From Candidatus Methanosphaera massiliense (GTDB lineage Archaea > Methanobacteriota > Methanobacteria > Methanobacteriales > Methanobacteriaceae), in NCBI RefSeq assembly GCF_028890305.1, contig NZ_JARBXM010000001.1, forward strand, positions 1,034,501 to 1,098,500: 64,000 bases of DNA, in the 5' to 3' direction. The notes under the pieces were generated by a model. It was not told the DNA's origin. It searched no databases and worked only from the letters and a program-made list of their open reading frames with translations. Position 1 is the stretch's first letter; each line of letters starts with the position of its first letter. Positions 49,395-58,452 of the stretch are shown here, piece after piece. The translations under genes and the position numbers were made by a program.

Positions 49395-50428
49395 ATGAAT
49401 ATGGATATTAATTTAAAAGACAATTTAATAAACGCTTTAACAAATAAAGATACTGATATAACACCTGTAGGTTCATTTCCTGCAACATGCATGACAGAAT
49501 TAATGGTTAAAGATGGAACTCCTGGCCAAAGGGACACAGAGATGCAGAACAAATGGCAAAAATAGCATCAAGTGCATACAGGTATGTAGGACTAGAAAGT
49601 ATGATGCTACCATTTGACCTATGTTTTGAAGCAGAAGCAATGGGATGTGAAGTAGCACTAACAGACCATGATAACTCATCAAGCACAACACATGCACCAT
49701 TCAAGGGTGTAAGTGATGTGGAAATGCCAGACGACTACATACACAATGCAAGATTCCCAGCTCTAATTGAAGCAACAAAAATACTACACGAAGAATATGA
49801 TGATAAAGACGTGCCAATAGTAGGAGCAATGAGTGGACCAATAACAGTACTTGGACAATGCTTAGGAATAGAAGGAATACTTAAAAAAATAGCTACAGAC
49901 TATTTTGACGTAGAAGATGCATTAGATGCTATAACAGATGGATTAATAGAACAAATACATCTATATAATGATTTAGACATGGATGCAATAGTACTATACG
50001 AGCCAAACGGAACACCTGAACTAATAGCCCCGGAAATCTACTATCAATTACTAACACCATTCCACGAAACATTAACTGAAGAATCAGATATACCAATAGT
50101 ATTACACATATGTGGAGACACAAATGCTCAATTAGAAAATATGATGACATGTGGATATGATGGAATAAGTATAGCAGATGATGTGGATGTAAATTATGCA
50201 AAACAAGTAAGAGAAAAAATAGGAGCAGACACTGCAATCTGTGGAAACATATCAACAACAGACACACTATTTATGAAATCACCAGCTGTTGTAAAAGAAG
50301 AAGTAACCGAAGCATTAGAAAAAGGAGTAGATGTACTACTACCTAGCTGTATGATTGCACCACTTTCACCAGAAAAAAACATAAAAGCAATGGTGGAAGC
50401 AAGAAATGAATTCTTTGACATCCAATAA
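49395..50428 (+). pseudogene. mtaA: Second MtaA-type methyltransferase gene with a -1 frameshift near the 5' end
   Basis: The first frame encodes the N-terminus (LKDNLINALTNKDTDITPV... CMTELMVKDGTP) and ends at a TAG around 49563. The rest of the protein is in the -1 frame. Joining the frames at about 49523 gives GTP-WPKGHRDAEQMAKIASS, which aligns residue for residue with GAKFPEAHTDADNMMELAA of the 44082 paralogue, so exactly one base seems lost. Downstream the gene is complete, with LHICGDT, and PSCMIAPLSP for the last zinc ligand. ATG 49395 (or 49401) follows GGTGAT. It is divergent from the broken regulator. Real mutation, sequencing error or frameshifting cannot be told apart here; no classic slippery heptamer is seen. 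Confidence 0.8.
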
Positions 50429-50441
50429 AAACATGAATATT

Positions 50442-50483
50442 AATGCTCTACACTTTCTATTTTTTTATAAGTGATAGAGCATT
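50442..50483. terminator. Long hairpin between convergent genes
   Basis: AATGCTCTACACTT (50442-50455) faces AAGTGATAGAGCATT (50469-50483), pairing at 14 of 15 positions around an A/T loop with a T-run. It lies between mtaA (plus) and the 50528 gene (minus) and could end both transcripts. Confidence 0.7.
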
Positions 50484-50527
50484 CAAAATGTTTAGAGAAA
50501 TTGTTTTCTAATTCTTTTATCTTTTTT

Positions 50528-51262
50528 TTAGACATAGATTGCTTTTCCATCTGCTGTTTCATATCTATGTCCATAATCTGTAAATCCAGTATCCTTTGCT
50601 TTAACAGTTTTTCCATTAGAACCTGGAATAGGTACATCCTCGTACTCACTATCATCACTACTTGAGCTACTACCTATATCACTACTTGTTTTCGCGTTTT
50701 TTCTTGTATTAGTGGATGCTGTAGAGGTACTTTGACTGTTATCTGTATTATTAATTATTGTTGTATTGTTTGTCATGTTTTCTAGAGTTAAGTTTCCACC
50801 TACGGGGTTTATTCCAGTTTTATTAATACTTTTAGCTACATGTGTCACTTGGTCTATGTCGGTTCCTGTTATGAGGATTATGCATTCATTCTGTATATCT
50901 GCCTCATAATAGGAGTATGTTCCACTTTTATTTGACACTGATACATTATCATATGTTACATTTTGGCCTAGATTACTACCATACTGTGTTCCGATATCCC
51001 ATCCTGCCTGTGCTGTTTCATTTAATTCATTCATATCACGATATGCCCATGTTTTTATTGATAGATTATTGTCCTTGTCATCATACGTATTATAGTTAGT
51101 TGATGTGTTATTTACTACTGCATTACTATTTGGTACTTCGAGTGTTATTCCACTCATTGTTATTGTTTTATATTGTGGTTGAAGTGTGTAATATGCTCCT
51201 ACAGCTATAGCACATACTACTATGATTACTGCACATATTACCACAATACTCTTCGTTCTCAT
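50528..51262 (-). CDS. Membrane-anchored extracellular protein (244 aa), hypothetical
   Basis: The N-terminus MRTKSIVVICAVIIVVCAIAV is a signal anchor with a basic start. The rest faces outside. A globular part (about 35-155) contains ITLEVPNSNAVV and SYYEADIQNECIILITGTD, followed by an Asn/Ser/Thr-rich linker with an acidic patch (SSSSSDDSEYED) and a C-terminal GFTDYGHRYETADGKAIYV. The layout resembles methanogen surface proteins that carry a small stress- or adhesion-related domain. No family was recognised. Its promoter would lie in the 303-nt gap that follows. Confidence 0.75.
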   Translation of the reverse strand: MRTKSIVVICAVIIVVCAIAVGAYYTLQPQYKTITMSGITLEVPNSNAVVNNTSTNYNTYDDKDNNLSIKTWAYRDMNELNETAQAGWDIGTQYGSNLGQNVTYDNVSVSNKSGTYSYYEADIQNECIILITGTDIDQVTHVAKSINKTGINPVGGNLTLENMTNNTTIINNTDNSQSTSTASTNTRKNAKTSSDIGSSSSSDDSEYEDVPIPGSNGKTVKAKDTGFTDYGHRYETADGKAIYV

Positions 51263-51565
51263 ATACTGTTTTCCTCCATAATTTTTATTAATTTAGATGT
51301 TTAACTGTATATCTTGTTTAATTTATAAAATTAATGGGATTAAAATGAGGAAAAATAATTGGAAAATAACAATACCAAAACGATGTCTAAGAATATAATG
51401 AATACTTAAAAAAATTATATTGAATATTTGGTTATATGGTGGAAAAAATATCTAATTACTTTTCAGGCTATATAAATTTAAGTTAAATTACTCACTCTAA
51501 AAAAAGAAATTATGGTGAGTGGTGGTTATAATAACTACTTCTGGTTATTCTTATACGTATATAAC
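51263..51565. other. 303-nt intergenic region
   Basis: AT-rich with no gene seen. It contains the promoter side of the 50528-51262 gene and, near the right end, ACTCAC/GTGAGT (51490-51495 and 51515-51520), a small inverted repeat with an A-rich loop that could terminate the nitroreductase transcript on the minus strand. Confidence 0.5.
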
Positions 51566-52087
51566 TTAGTTTACGTAATGTATTTTATCTTTATCAATAT
51601 CATCAAGAGTATGAGGCTCTGGCTGGTCCTTAGTAACACCGAGGGATAGTACTCCAACGATACGATAATTATCACCCATACCAAGTACTTCACATGCTGT
51701 GTCTTCAGCATCCTTACCGAGTAGTGAACTACGTAGGTGGAATTGACACCAACAACTACCAATACAAAGACTAGCAGCCATAAGGTCCATATATGTTAAT
51801 GCAATAGATGAATCTTCAATCCATGTATCAGCCTTTTTTGTATCTGCAAAAACAGCTATGGCTACATTTGCATCTTTAAGCATATCTGATCCAGATTTTT
51901 TAGCTTTTGATAATTTTTTTAAGGTATCTTTATCTTTAACTACTATAAATTCACATGGTTTTCTATTACGACTGGTAGGTGCAAGTAAACCTGCTGTTAG
52001 TATCTTATTAAGATCTTCATCACTAATTTTATCATCAGTGTATTTTCTTATGCTTCGTCTTTTTAGCATAACATCAAGTAATGTCAT
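51566..52087 (-). CDS. Nitroreductase-family FMN protein
   Basis: 173 aa with the family layout. The N-terminal MLKRRSIRKYTDDKISDEDL is the FMN-phosphate-binding RRS.R.(F/Y) motif. ILTAGLLAPTSRNRKPCEFI follows, and a C-terminal GVLSLGVTKDQP is typical. Such proteins reduce nitro groups, quinones or flavins with NAD(P)H; in methanogens the true substrate is usually unknown. CIGSCWCQ, with two close cysteines (CxxxCxC), is slightly unusual and might bind metal or be redox active. GGGAG lies about 10 nt before the ATG. Confidence 0.9.
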   Translation of the reverse strand: MTLLDVMLKRRSIRKYTDDKISDEDLNKILTAGLLAPTSRNRKPCEFIVVKDKDTLKKLSKAKKSGSDMLKDANVAIAVFADTKKADTWIEDSSIALTYMDLMAASLCIGSCWCQFHLRSSLLGKDAEDTACEVLGMGDNYRIVGVLSLGVTKDQPEPHTLDDIDKDKIHYVN

Positions 52088-52126
52088 AATATCAAAACTC
52101 CCTATTTATTTAATCTTTTTATTCTT

Positions 52127-52576
52127 TTAGAATATACGTATTGGTGGCTTAAATGATTCAACAACCTCACCATTATCAGTATATGTTAGTAATCTGTAAT
52201 AATTAGTCCGTTTACTATTATTATATGTGTAGTAGTGGCCATACTCCATATATACTTCATCATTACTAGTATTATATGGATGTACACGTAATGTATGAGT
52301 TATAATACGACAGCCAATCTGTGGAGTATCACCAGTAAACTGGTAACTCATACATCCCTCCTCGTCTGTTAACTCTTCATATCTGTCAAAGTATCCAATT
52401 ACCGGAATACTTTTAACTTCATCATGTAATGGGAAATTACAATCATATAACTCATAAAGATACTGTAACGTGTACACTTTGAATGCCTTATCATAATTCA
52501 AGTTAATAATATCAAGGTAGTTCTGCTTTTCTTTCCTGTACTCTTCTAACTTTTTCAATGTCTCATCAGTTACCAT
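52127..52576 (-). CDS. Hypothetical soluble protein (149 aa)
   Basis: No family was recognised. The N-terminal 45 residues are helical and charged (TLKKLEEYRKEKQNYLDI). The rest is rich in Tyr, Thr and His with strand-like stretches (GCRIITHTLRVHPYN, EVYMEYGHYYTYNN, YYRLLTYTDNGEVV), suggesting a small beta-rich domain. There is no signal peptide or membrane segment. AGGAGT precedes the ATG by about 11 nt. The nitroreductase start is 40 nt downstream on the same strand, so they may be co-transcribed. A T-rich stretch on the minus strand separates it from the ARPP-1 gene. Confidence 0.7.
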   Translation of the reverse strand: MVTDETLKKLEEYRKEKQNYLDIINLNYDKAFKVYTLQYLYELYDCNFPLHDEVKSIPVIGYFDRYEELTDEEGCMSYQFTGDTPQIGCRIITHTLRVHPYNTSNDEVYMEYGHYYTYNNSKRTNYYRLLTYTDNGEVVESFKPPIRIF

Positions 52577-52665
52577 TTGACAGATTACTCCTACATGGAA
52601 TTCATTCTATTTTATGAATATATCTATAACTATTAATATAAAAAAAGTGTGGTGGTGATGATTAT

Positions 52666-53598
52666 TTATGATTCTACTCGTCTGAAAAATGATGCATTAA
52701 TTGGATTATCATCAAGTAGGGTTGCCTGGCCAACAATATCACCTTCATCAACACGAATATCACGGCCCATGCTCACACACTCAAATTCATCAATACTAGA
52801 AGAGGTGATTTCACTGATAAATTTATCTATAACAGTAGATACATCATAATACTTCTCATGATCGTCCTGGCGTATAATAGCTTCGGGAACATAGCTTTCC
52901 ACTATTCTTCTATGATTATCACGATACCATGACTGGTTAAACAGTAATTCAATGCCAAGTACAACACCATTAACCAGGATAACACAGCCAATCATACCAT
53001 CTCTGTATGGGAAATGGTCCACATATTTATTTAATTTTTTCTTGTTAATGGTATACATATCTCTAAGAGCACTAGTCTCTGATTCAACGTTCATTTCCTT
53101 GTTAACATCATCAATAGTATCCCATACACGTGATTGATCAGAACATCTCCTACCACTATTTTTCAATGACTTACCAACATCCTCAGCCTTAGCACGTCTA
53201 ACACGAGACTCTGCAAAATATCCTGAATGTCCGAAGTGCTTAGATGTATAATTCCATCTGCCAGCTTCAGTACAGGAAACCATGATATTCATACTACTTT
53301 TAGCCTCAATAATATAAGTAGAGTTAGAAATCCTGTTCTGTTTAGCACCAATAATTTCTTCACCATCAAAAATAATAAGGGGAGTAACAGCATTATTAGA
53401 CACACACAACATGTTAACATTCTCGGGCTCAGTCTCATTAATCTCAACAAGACCTAGATCCAGGCCTTTTTCAAGGGGAAGAATATCAACACCACTAAAA
53501 GACTTAGAACTCTTAATACCAACGAGTGAAAGATTCATATAACTCTGCACTTCACAATACTCAAAACTATTGAAGATATCCGCTAAACTATTACTCAA
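52666..53598 (-). CDS. ARPP-1 (DUF6569) family protein
   Basis: A 310-aa soluble protein. The central part shows the ARPP-1 pattern: VSNNAVTPLIIFDGEEIIGA, KQNRISNSTYIIEAKS and VSCTEAGRWNY. A helical middle (RVRRAKAEDVGKSLKN...) and the segment DGMIGCVILVNGVVLGIELL follow. The name refers to association with ADP-ribosylglycohydrolase and rhodanese-phosphatase proteins; no biochemical activity is established to my knowledge. The start was moved to TTG 53598 because GAGGTG lies just before it, within the longer frame that begins at ATG 53616. It follows the HIRAN gene by about 21 nt, forming a tight two-gene unit. Confidence 0.8.
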   Translation of the reverse strand: MSNSLADIFNSFEYCEVQSYMNLSLVGIKSSKSFSGVDILPLEKGLDLGLVEINETEPENVNMLCVSNNAVTPLIIFDGEEIIGAKQNRISNSTYIIEAKSSMNIMVSCTEAGRWNYTSKHFGHSGYFAESRVRRAKAEDVGKSLKNSGRRCSDQSRVWDTIDDVNKEMNVESETSALRDMYTINKKKLNKYVDHFPYRDGMIGCVILVNGVVLGIELLFNQSWYRDNHRRIVESYVPEAIIRQDDHEKYYDVSTVIDKFISEITSSSIDEFECVSMGRDIRVDEGDIVGQATLLDDNPINASFFRRVES

Positions 53599-53619
53599 CA
53601 AAAACACCTCTAACATTAC

Positions 53620-53997
53620 TTATAAATAATTGATATCACACTCAGGATTACTACGTAAAACCTCAATTTCATCATGGGTAAGTAATTTACAAATCACAAC
53701 ACTACCCAAGATGAACCTGACAATACCAAAGTCCTCATCTAATATTTTATCATACAAACGACCACTACTCATAGTACCTAAAGCCACAGTTCTAACACTA
53801 TTAGCAACATAACCAGAAGGACCAGCATAACGAAGATCAACACGAATAGCCTCACTATCAAACTTATTACCAAAATCCTTCACAAGCTTAACAATACTAC
53901 CAACTCGGAATGGCTTAATACCATGAAAAATATCAAGAGCCGTAACCGTGAAATAAATATCATCCTCAGAGACACTAGATTTATCATTAATTATCAT
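53620..53997 (-). CDS. HIRAN-domain protein (125 aa)
   Basis: A stand-alone HIRAN domain. FTVTALDIFHGIKPFRVGSI, VKLVKDFGNKFDSEAIRVDL and GPSGYVANS follow the HIRAN pattern (G...G..v.L..E..N.yD..AI.V.......GYv). HIRAN domains bind DNA ends (3'-OH single-stranded ends in HLTF) and are found in repair and replication-restart proteins. GGAAG lies 7 nt before ATG 53997; GTG 54009 is an alternative. It is upstream of the ARPP-1 gene, probably in one operon. The pairing suggests a common process, perhaps DNA damage response, but that is inference. Confidence 0.78.
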   Translation of the reverse strand: MIINDKSSVSEDDIYFTVTALDIFHGIKPFRVGSIVKLVKDFGNKFDSEAIRVDLRYAGPSGYVANSVRTVALGTMSSGRLYDKILDEDFGIVRFILGSVVICKLLTHDEIEVLRSNPECDINYL

Positions 53998-54009
53998 ATC
54001 AACTTCCAC

Positions 54010-54593
54010 ATTTTAATCAATTAAATAATAATATAACTTGATAACATATAAATATTACTACTATAAATAACTAAAAATCAATAATAAATTTGTATAAATT
54101 CAAATAATTCTAAAAAAGAAAATTAAGACGATTAAAAAGAGAAATTTAAATACAAAAGAAACATTAAATAAATTATATAATTAATCTTTTTATAAGACAA
54201 TAAATAGTCCTCAGAAGTTGATGTCTTCTAGTTTTACAATAACACTTAATTTATTATTTATATGTTATATAACAATTTAATAATTATCTATCAGAATCTA
54301 AAAGAAAAATAATAAATAAACAAAATAGTAATAAATACAAATTTATATTAAATAACTACAAAATAAATTAAGAAATAAATAAATAAAATCTATTATAAAA
54401 GCAACATATGTATACAATATATAATTCTGATTCGTTTAACCTAAGTTTATCGAAGTAAAAAAATAAGACAATGAAATTAATATAATTCTTACATAATTCA
54501 TTTAATAAAAAAAAATAGGATATTAAATATTTCATTAATAACTGTTAATTATGTTATTATTAAAGAAAATATTTAATATATTTAAGTTAATAG
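54010..54593. other. 584-nt AT-rich intergenic region
   Basis: No ORF or recognisable RNA gene on either strand. The only notable element is a short hairpin at about 54216-54231 (CAGAAG, loop TTGATG, TCTTCTAG) followed by TTTT, plus long A/T stretches. It is bounded by two genes on the minus strand, so it should hold the promoter of the HIRAN-ARPP-1 unit near its left end. Confidence 0.5.
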
Positions 54594-54992
54594 TTAATCA
54601 GCGATACTTACTACACCATATTCAGCAGTAGTATTTTCTTCTTTTTTCACTTCTCCATCTCTAATAATTTGAACTTTTAGGTCACGACTATTACCACCTT
54701 GTTTCTGTATAGTAGCACTTACAGTACTATAATCACTAGAGTTTGTAATGTTTATTGTTTCATTTCCATCACCACTATAAGAACTACTTGAACTGCCATT
54801 TAGTATAGAACCAGACCAACTACCATCATAGATAATTTTTACCTGTGTTCCAGTAGCCTTGTTAGTATTCTGGTCTGGAGTACCGACACCTGCTATCATA
54901 CCTATAATGATACAGCCGATACAGCATACAACTAGGACAACTGCAATCTTCTTACCAGTACCCCATTCACTCCAATCTAATTTAAATCTCAT
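54594..54992 (-). CDS. Membrane-anchored extracellular protein (132 aa), hypothetical
   Basis: A short basic/aromatic N-terminus (MRFKLDWSEWGTGKK) precedes one hydrophobic helix (IAVVLVVCCIGCIIIGMIAGV). The outer part has a Ser/Gly/Asn-rich stretch (GSILNGSSSSSYSGDG) and beta-like sequence (TVSATIQKQGG, DLKVQIIRDGEVKKEENT). This layout recurs in small surface proteins of Methanobacteriales; no biochemical function is known to me. An AAGGAG lies 2 nt before ATG 55001 and 11 nt before ATG 54992; the latter is preferred. It follows the DUF2085 gene by 15 nt. Confidence 0.75.
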   Translation of the reverse strand: MRFKLDWSEWGTGKKIAVVLVVCCIGCIIIGMIAGVGTPDQNTNKATGTQVKIIYDGSWSGSILNGSSSSSYSGDGNETINITNSSDYSTVSATIQKQGGNSRDLKVQIIRDGEVKKEENTTAEYGVVSIAD

Positions 54993-55007
54993 CTTAATCA
55001 TTACTCC

Positions 55008-55337
55008 TTACATTATATAGATAAAGTATTTGATTGCTTTGATGAAGATACAAAAACCTAATCCGCCACATAAACCTGTTATAAAGCGTAATGTATTATT
55101 ACTTAGCCTATCTGTTAACAACTGGGTAGTTCCATCTATAACCATAGGTACTATTAGTAATGTTGCAAGAGTCAATAGAAGCATATTATAATCAACAAAG
55201 AAATAGAATGCATACATGATATATAAGCATAATCCAATATAAAAGCCTGTACATCTACTACATACAGGGAATTGGTGTCCTCTTATGAAAAAACTTCTCT
55301 CAGGTATCCTGTGACAAATCAAATCCATTATTTTCAT
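55008..55337 (-). CDS. DUF2085 membrane protein (109 aa)
   Basis: A small membrane protein of the DUF2085 family, recognised by CHRIPERSFFIRGHQFPVCS followed by RCTGFYIG, with the conserved Cys-His and Cys-x-x-Cys residues. Three hydrophobic helices follow. The spaced cysteines could bind a metal, but the family has no known function. It is the first gene of a two-gene unit with the surface protein at 54594-54992. Confidence 0.85.
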   Translation of the reverse strand: MKIMDLICHRIPERSFFIRGHQFPVCSRCTGFYIGLCLYIMYAFYFFVDYNMLLLTLATLLIVPMVIDGTTQLLTDRLSNNTLRFITGLCGGLGFCIFIKAIKYFIYIM

Positions 55338-55577
55338 CTTAATATATAATATATAAAAAAGTAGTATTTAATCTTTTCTTTTTCAATATAACATGATTAA
55401 TACTAATTATAATTCTATCATATAGATACTAATAAATTAAATTAAAATCAATTGGATTATTTTCAATTTTTAATCTAAGCTGTGTGATAATATAAAAATA
55501 TTTCTCTATTATCGAAAATAGAAAAAATAAATTACATAACATTTTATTAACAAATAAACTAATAAGGAAGGATATAA

Positions 55578-56540
55578 ATGTATACAACAGAAGAACTAGG
55601 AACACTTGAAGAAGTACTATTAAGAGAAATATGGCCCCATGAAGCATCAAACTTTACAAATTGGCTAGCACAGGAAGAAAACATTGAATTATTAAGCAAT
55701 GAATTAAATATGGATATAGAAGTAATAGATACAGAAGTTCCAGCAGGTAAATACAGACTAGATATCCTTGCAAGAAGCAGTGATGATGAAACAATAGTCA
55801 TAGAAAATCAGTTAGAACACACTAATCATGACCACTTGGGAAAAATAATAACATATGCATCAGGACTAGATGCAACAACAATCATATGGATAGTTGAAGA
55901 TGTAGAAGAAGAACATAGACAAGCAGTAAACTGGCTAAATGAACACTTGGATGATACAATAAATATATTCTTATGTAAACTAAGACTATTCAGAATAGGA
56001 GACTCACCAGCAGCACCTAAATTCCAGGTAATATGTGAACCAAACAACTGGTCAAAGGCAGTGAAAAAAGTAAACAATAACAATGATTCAGAAATGGATA
56101 TGATAAAACTAGAATACTGGACAAAAATAGCAAAATATATTAGAGAACACCCTGAAATACACTTAAAAGAAAGAAAACCATTAAAACGCAATTACTATAA
56201 TATAAAATTATCTAATGTAAAAAAATCATTAGCTCATCTTAGTTTAAAAATAAACACTCAGAAGAAACACCTCTTAACTCAAATATGGATTGAAAATAAT
56301 AATGAATTATTTGAATACTTATTTACCAATAAAGAGACGATAGAAGAAGAGTTAGGTTTTGAATTATTTTGGAGGAATAAAGAAAACAATAAATCATCAA
56401 CAATAGGTATTAGACGTAATATAGATTCAATAAAGAAAGATAACTGGGATGAATATATTAAATGGCACATAGATATGGGCGAAAAATTCAATAATGTATT
56501 TGCTCCTATAATTAAAGAATTTGAAAAGGAACACTGCTAA
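55578..56540 (+). CDS. DUF4268-type protein with PD-(D/E)XK nuclease-like domain
   Basis: A 320-aa soluble protein. The N-terminal half has a restriction-endonuclease-like core: GKYRLDILARSSDDETIVIE, then NQLEHTNHDHLGKIITYASG, i.e. an Asp followed by an E-x-Q in the places of D...ExK, as in this family. The C-terminal half (DUF4268) is helical and basic. It may cut or bind DNA; the Lys-to-Gln replacement leaves activity uncertain. AAGGAAGGAT precedes the ATG. It begins an accessory region that ends with a type I restriction gene, so a defence role is plausible but not shown. Confidence 0.75.
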   Translation: MYTTEELGTLEEVLLREIWPHEASNFTNWLAQEENIELLSNELNMDIEVIDTEVPAGKYRLDILARSSDDETIVIENQLEHTNHDHLGKIITYASGLDATTIIWIVEDVEEEHRQAVNWLNEHLDDTINIFLCKLRLFRIGDSPAAPKFQVICEPNNWSKAVKKVNNNNDSEMDMIKLEYWTKIAKYIREHPEIHLKERKPLKRNYYNIKLSNVKKSLAHLSLKINTQKKHLLTQIWIENNNELFEYLFTNKETIEEELGFELFWRNKENNKSSTIGIRRNIDSIKKDNWDEYIKWHIDMGEKFNNVFAPIIKEFEKEHC

Positions 56541-56672
56541 TTGCAAGATACTTAATTGGGTAGAAACATGTTTATTAAGTAATAAGAAATGTTTACAAAT
56601 AAATTAGATGATACCCTAATAAGAATAATATATTTTTAAAAAAAAAGAGAAAAGTAATGGAATACTATCAAT

Positions 56673-57521
56673 TTACATCATTTTTTTGATTTTGGTGACA
56701 ATATTTGTGACAGGTTTTTTTAGAAACATGTTTGATAAAAATGCTACAACTACACCTAAGATTATCAGAGTAATTAGATGGGTTCCGACGTAGTATTCAT
56801 ATAACTCTGCAGCAAATGAACCATATACAACTCCAAAGAGTGGACTTTCTAGAATACCTAAGAATAATCCGACAATGAATCCTGATATTGTTGCATTAAT
56901 TTCATTATCAATAGGTGCTGCACAGAATCCTACAGATATTATAATAGCTATTATATATGCATACCATGATAGTTCCAGCCATACTCCTATTATAGATAAT
57001 ACTATTGACATTATTAAAGCTATAACAGCGGGTATTATTATGCTTACTAAATTAATTTTTTTTCCAATACTTGGATTTGATTCTTCTCTAGTTTTTATAT
57101 TATCGTTTATATTGGTTGAGTATTCTCGAGAATATCCTGTATCCTTTTGATTATTTACTTTTGTTCCACATGTTGGACAAAAGAGTGTGTTTTCTGGGAT
57201 TTGTGTTCCACATTTTTCACATTTTAGTTCTTCTTCCTCTTCATATTCTTCGTCGAGTCTATTGCCACATAATGGACAAATTATATTGTCTGAATATATT
57301 CTGGCACCACAGTTTTTACAGGTCCGGGTAAGGGTTTGTTCTGATGAATTCTGTTCTTCTTCAGTTTTAATCTCTTGACTTTCATTAGATTCAGCCTTTT
57401 GGTTTTCATCAGATTGGACTTCTTGATCTTCATCTGCTTTGATAGGGGTGGGTTTTCCGCAATTTGGACAACTTTCCATACCCTCTGGAATAGTTATTCC
57501 ACAATTATCACATTTAACCAT
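56673..57521 (-). CDS. Membrane protein with three zinc ribbons (282 aa)
   Basis: Three zinc-ribbon modules: CDNCGITIPEGMESCPNCG at the N-terminus, CKNCGARIYSDNIICPLCG at about 68, and CEKCGTQIPENTLFCPTCG at about 100. An acidic Glu/Gln/Ser-rich linker separates the first two. The C-terminal 130 residues form three or four membrane helices (VSIIIPAVIALIMSIVLSII, then WYAYIIAIIISVGFCAAPI, then ATISGFIVGLFLGIL, and a last one before LKKPVTN). It is the last gene of a unit with 57535-58443 (13-nt gap) and 58453-59007. Its function is unknown; the zinc ribbons probably face the cytoplasm and contact protein or nucleic acid. Confidence 0.8.
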   Translation of the reverse strand: MVKCDNCGITIPEGMESCPNCGKPTPIKADEDQEVQSDENQKAESNESQEIKTEEEQNSSEQTLTRTCKNCGARIYSDNIICPLCGNRLDEEYEEEEELKCEKCGTQIPENTLFCPTCGTKVNNQKDTGYSREYSTNINDNIKTREESNPSIGKKINLVSIIIPAVIALIMSIVLSIIGVWLELSWYAYIIAIIISVGFCAAPIDNEINATISGFIVGLFLGILESPLFGVVYGSFAAELYEYYVGTHLITLIILGVVVAFLSNMFLKKPVTNIVTKIKKMM

Positions 57522-57534
57522 AATGTTTCACCTC

Positions 57535-58443
57535 CTATTCGAATAGTATTTTTTCTTTTATTTTATCAAATTCTTCTTGAGTAATAGAACCCATTTCTAG
57601 TAATTCCTGGTATTCCTTTATTTGCTGTGCTTTACTAGGTTCTGTGTTCTGGTTCTGGACAATGACTTGCTGTGGTCTGTCTCTTAATGATTCATATAAT
57701 GCCACCAGGTCTTGACCGAATTCATAGCTTGGTAGTCTGATTTCATATGATGTGTTATCTACTAGTTTGATCATTAATCTGTCAAACATGTCTGCACTAT
57801 CATTGTTTGCTATCATATCCTTGAATCTTGTTGCTTTAAGTGATTGGATTTTATTTTGAATGTTTCTCTTAATATCGTGGGGGGATGTGAACATTCTTTT
57901 AGTGATATCTTCATATCTACTTTCATCACCGAGTCTTTTAGTTACCCTCATGGATACTATCTTGTCAAAGTAGAAGTTATTAATACCAGCATTTACTTTT
58001 TCCCAGTCACGGTTGTCTATTTCCATGAAAACAAATTTATTATCCTTAATTAGGAAGAAACCATCATATCTGTTAGTATAATCAGGTCTGAGGTATATAT
58101 TAAATGTTTTATGTTTAGCACGTATATCTTCTAATGCATTGAAACGTTTCATACTGGTAAGGAAGTAGTCTTCATCCTTGATTCCGAATTCCTCTGCAAG
58201 TTTATCATATCGTGCAAGAACTTCATTACGTTTAGCATTCCATTCTCTTTGTTTAGCAGAAATGGATGCACCATTTTCTAGTTTATAGCCACATTCACGA
58301 CAGAAGTTTGTGTTTTTATCATTTTTTGCCCCGCATTTTGGACAAATGTCCGATGGGGTCTCCGTTTTATCTACTTTTTCTCCACAATTGAAACAGAAAT
58401 TTGATCCAGTGACTTCTGCTCCACAGTTAGGACACTTTACCAT
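57535..58443 (-). CDS. Zinc-ribbon, PH-like and SHOCT protein (302 aa)
   Basis: Two zinc ribbons at the N-terminus (CPNCGAEVTGSNFCFNCGEK and CPKCGAKNDKNTNFCRECGY). A helical stretch follows, then a PH-like domain (about 115-245) with strands such as GFFLIKDNKFVFMEI and IVSMRVTKRL. The C-terminal SHOCT motif reads QIKEYQELLEMGSITQEEF. It is soluble. It lies between a coiled-coil gene (9-nt gap) and the zinc-ribbon membrane gene (13-nt gap), so the three proteins likely work together. Related domain content appears in the genes at 1679 and 59497. The pathway is unknown. Confidence 0.82.
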   Translation of the reverse strand: MVKCPNCGAEVTGSNFCFNCGEKVDKTETPSDICPKCGAKNDKNTNFCRECGYKLENGASISAKQREWNAKRNEVLARYDKLAEEFGIKDEDYFLTSMKRFNALEDIRAKHKTFNIYLRPDYTNRYDGFFLIKDNKFVFMEIDNRDWEKVNAGINNFYFDKIVSMRVTKRLGDESRYEDITKRMFTSPHDIKRNIQNKIQSLKATRFKDMIANNDSADMFDRLMIKLVDNTSYEIRLPSYEFGQDLVALYESLRDRPQQVIVQNQNTEPSKAQQIKEYQELLEMGSITQEEFDKIKEKILFE

Positions 58444-58452
58444 AGTGAATCA

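Noticed and set aside
50440-50658. 72-codon minus-strand frame overlapping the end of the 50528 gene
   Set aside because: It overlaps a better gene in another frame, runs through the long terminator hairpin and has no ribosome-binding site.
54216-54235. Small hairpin CAGAAG/TCTTCT as a possible ncRNA or riboswitch
   Set aside because: Too short, AT-rich flanks, and no further structure; it could be a simple terminator at most.
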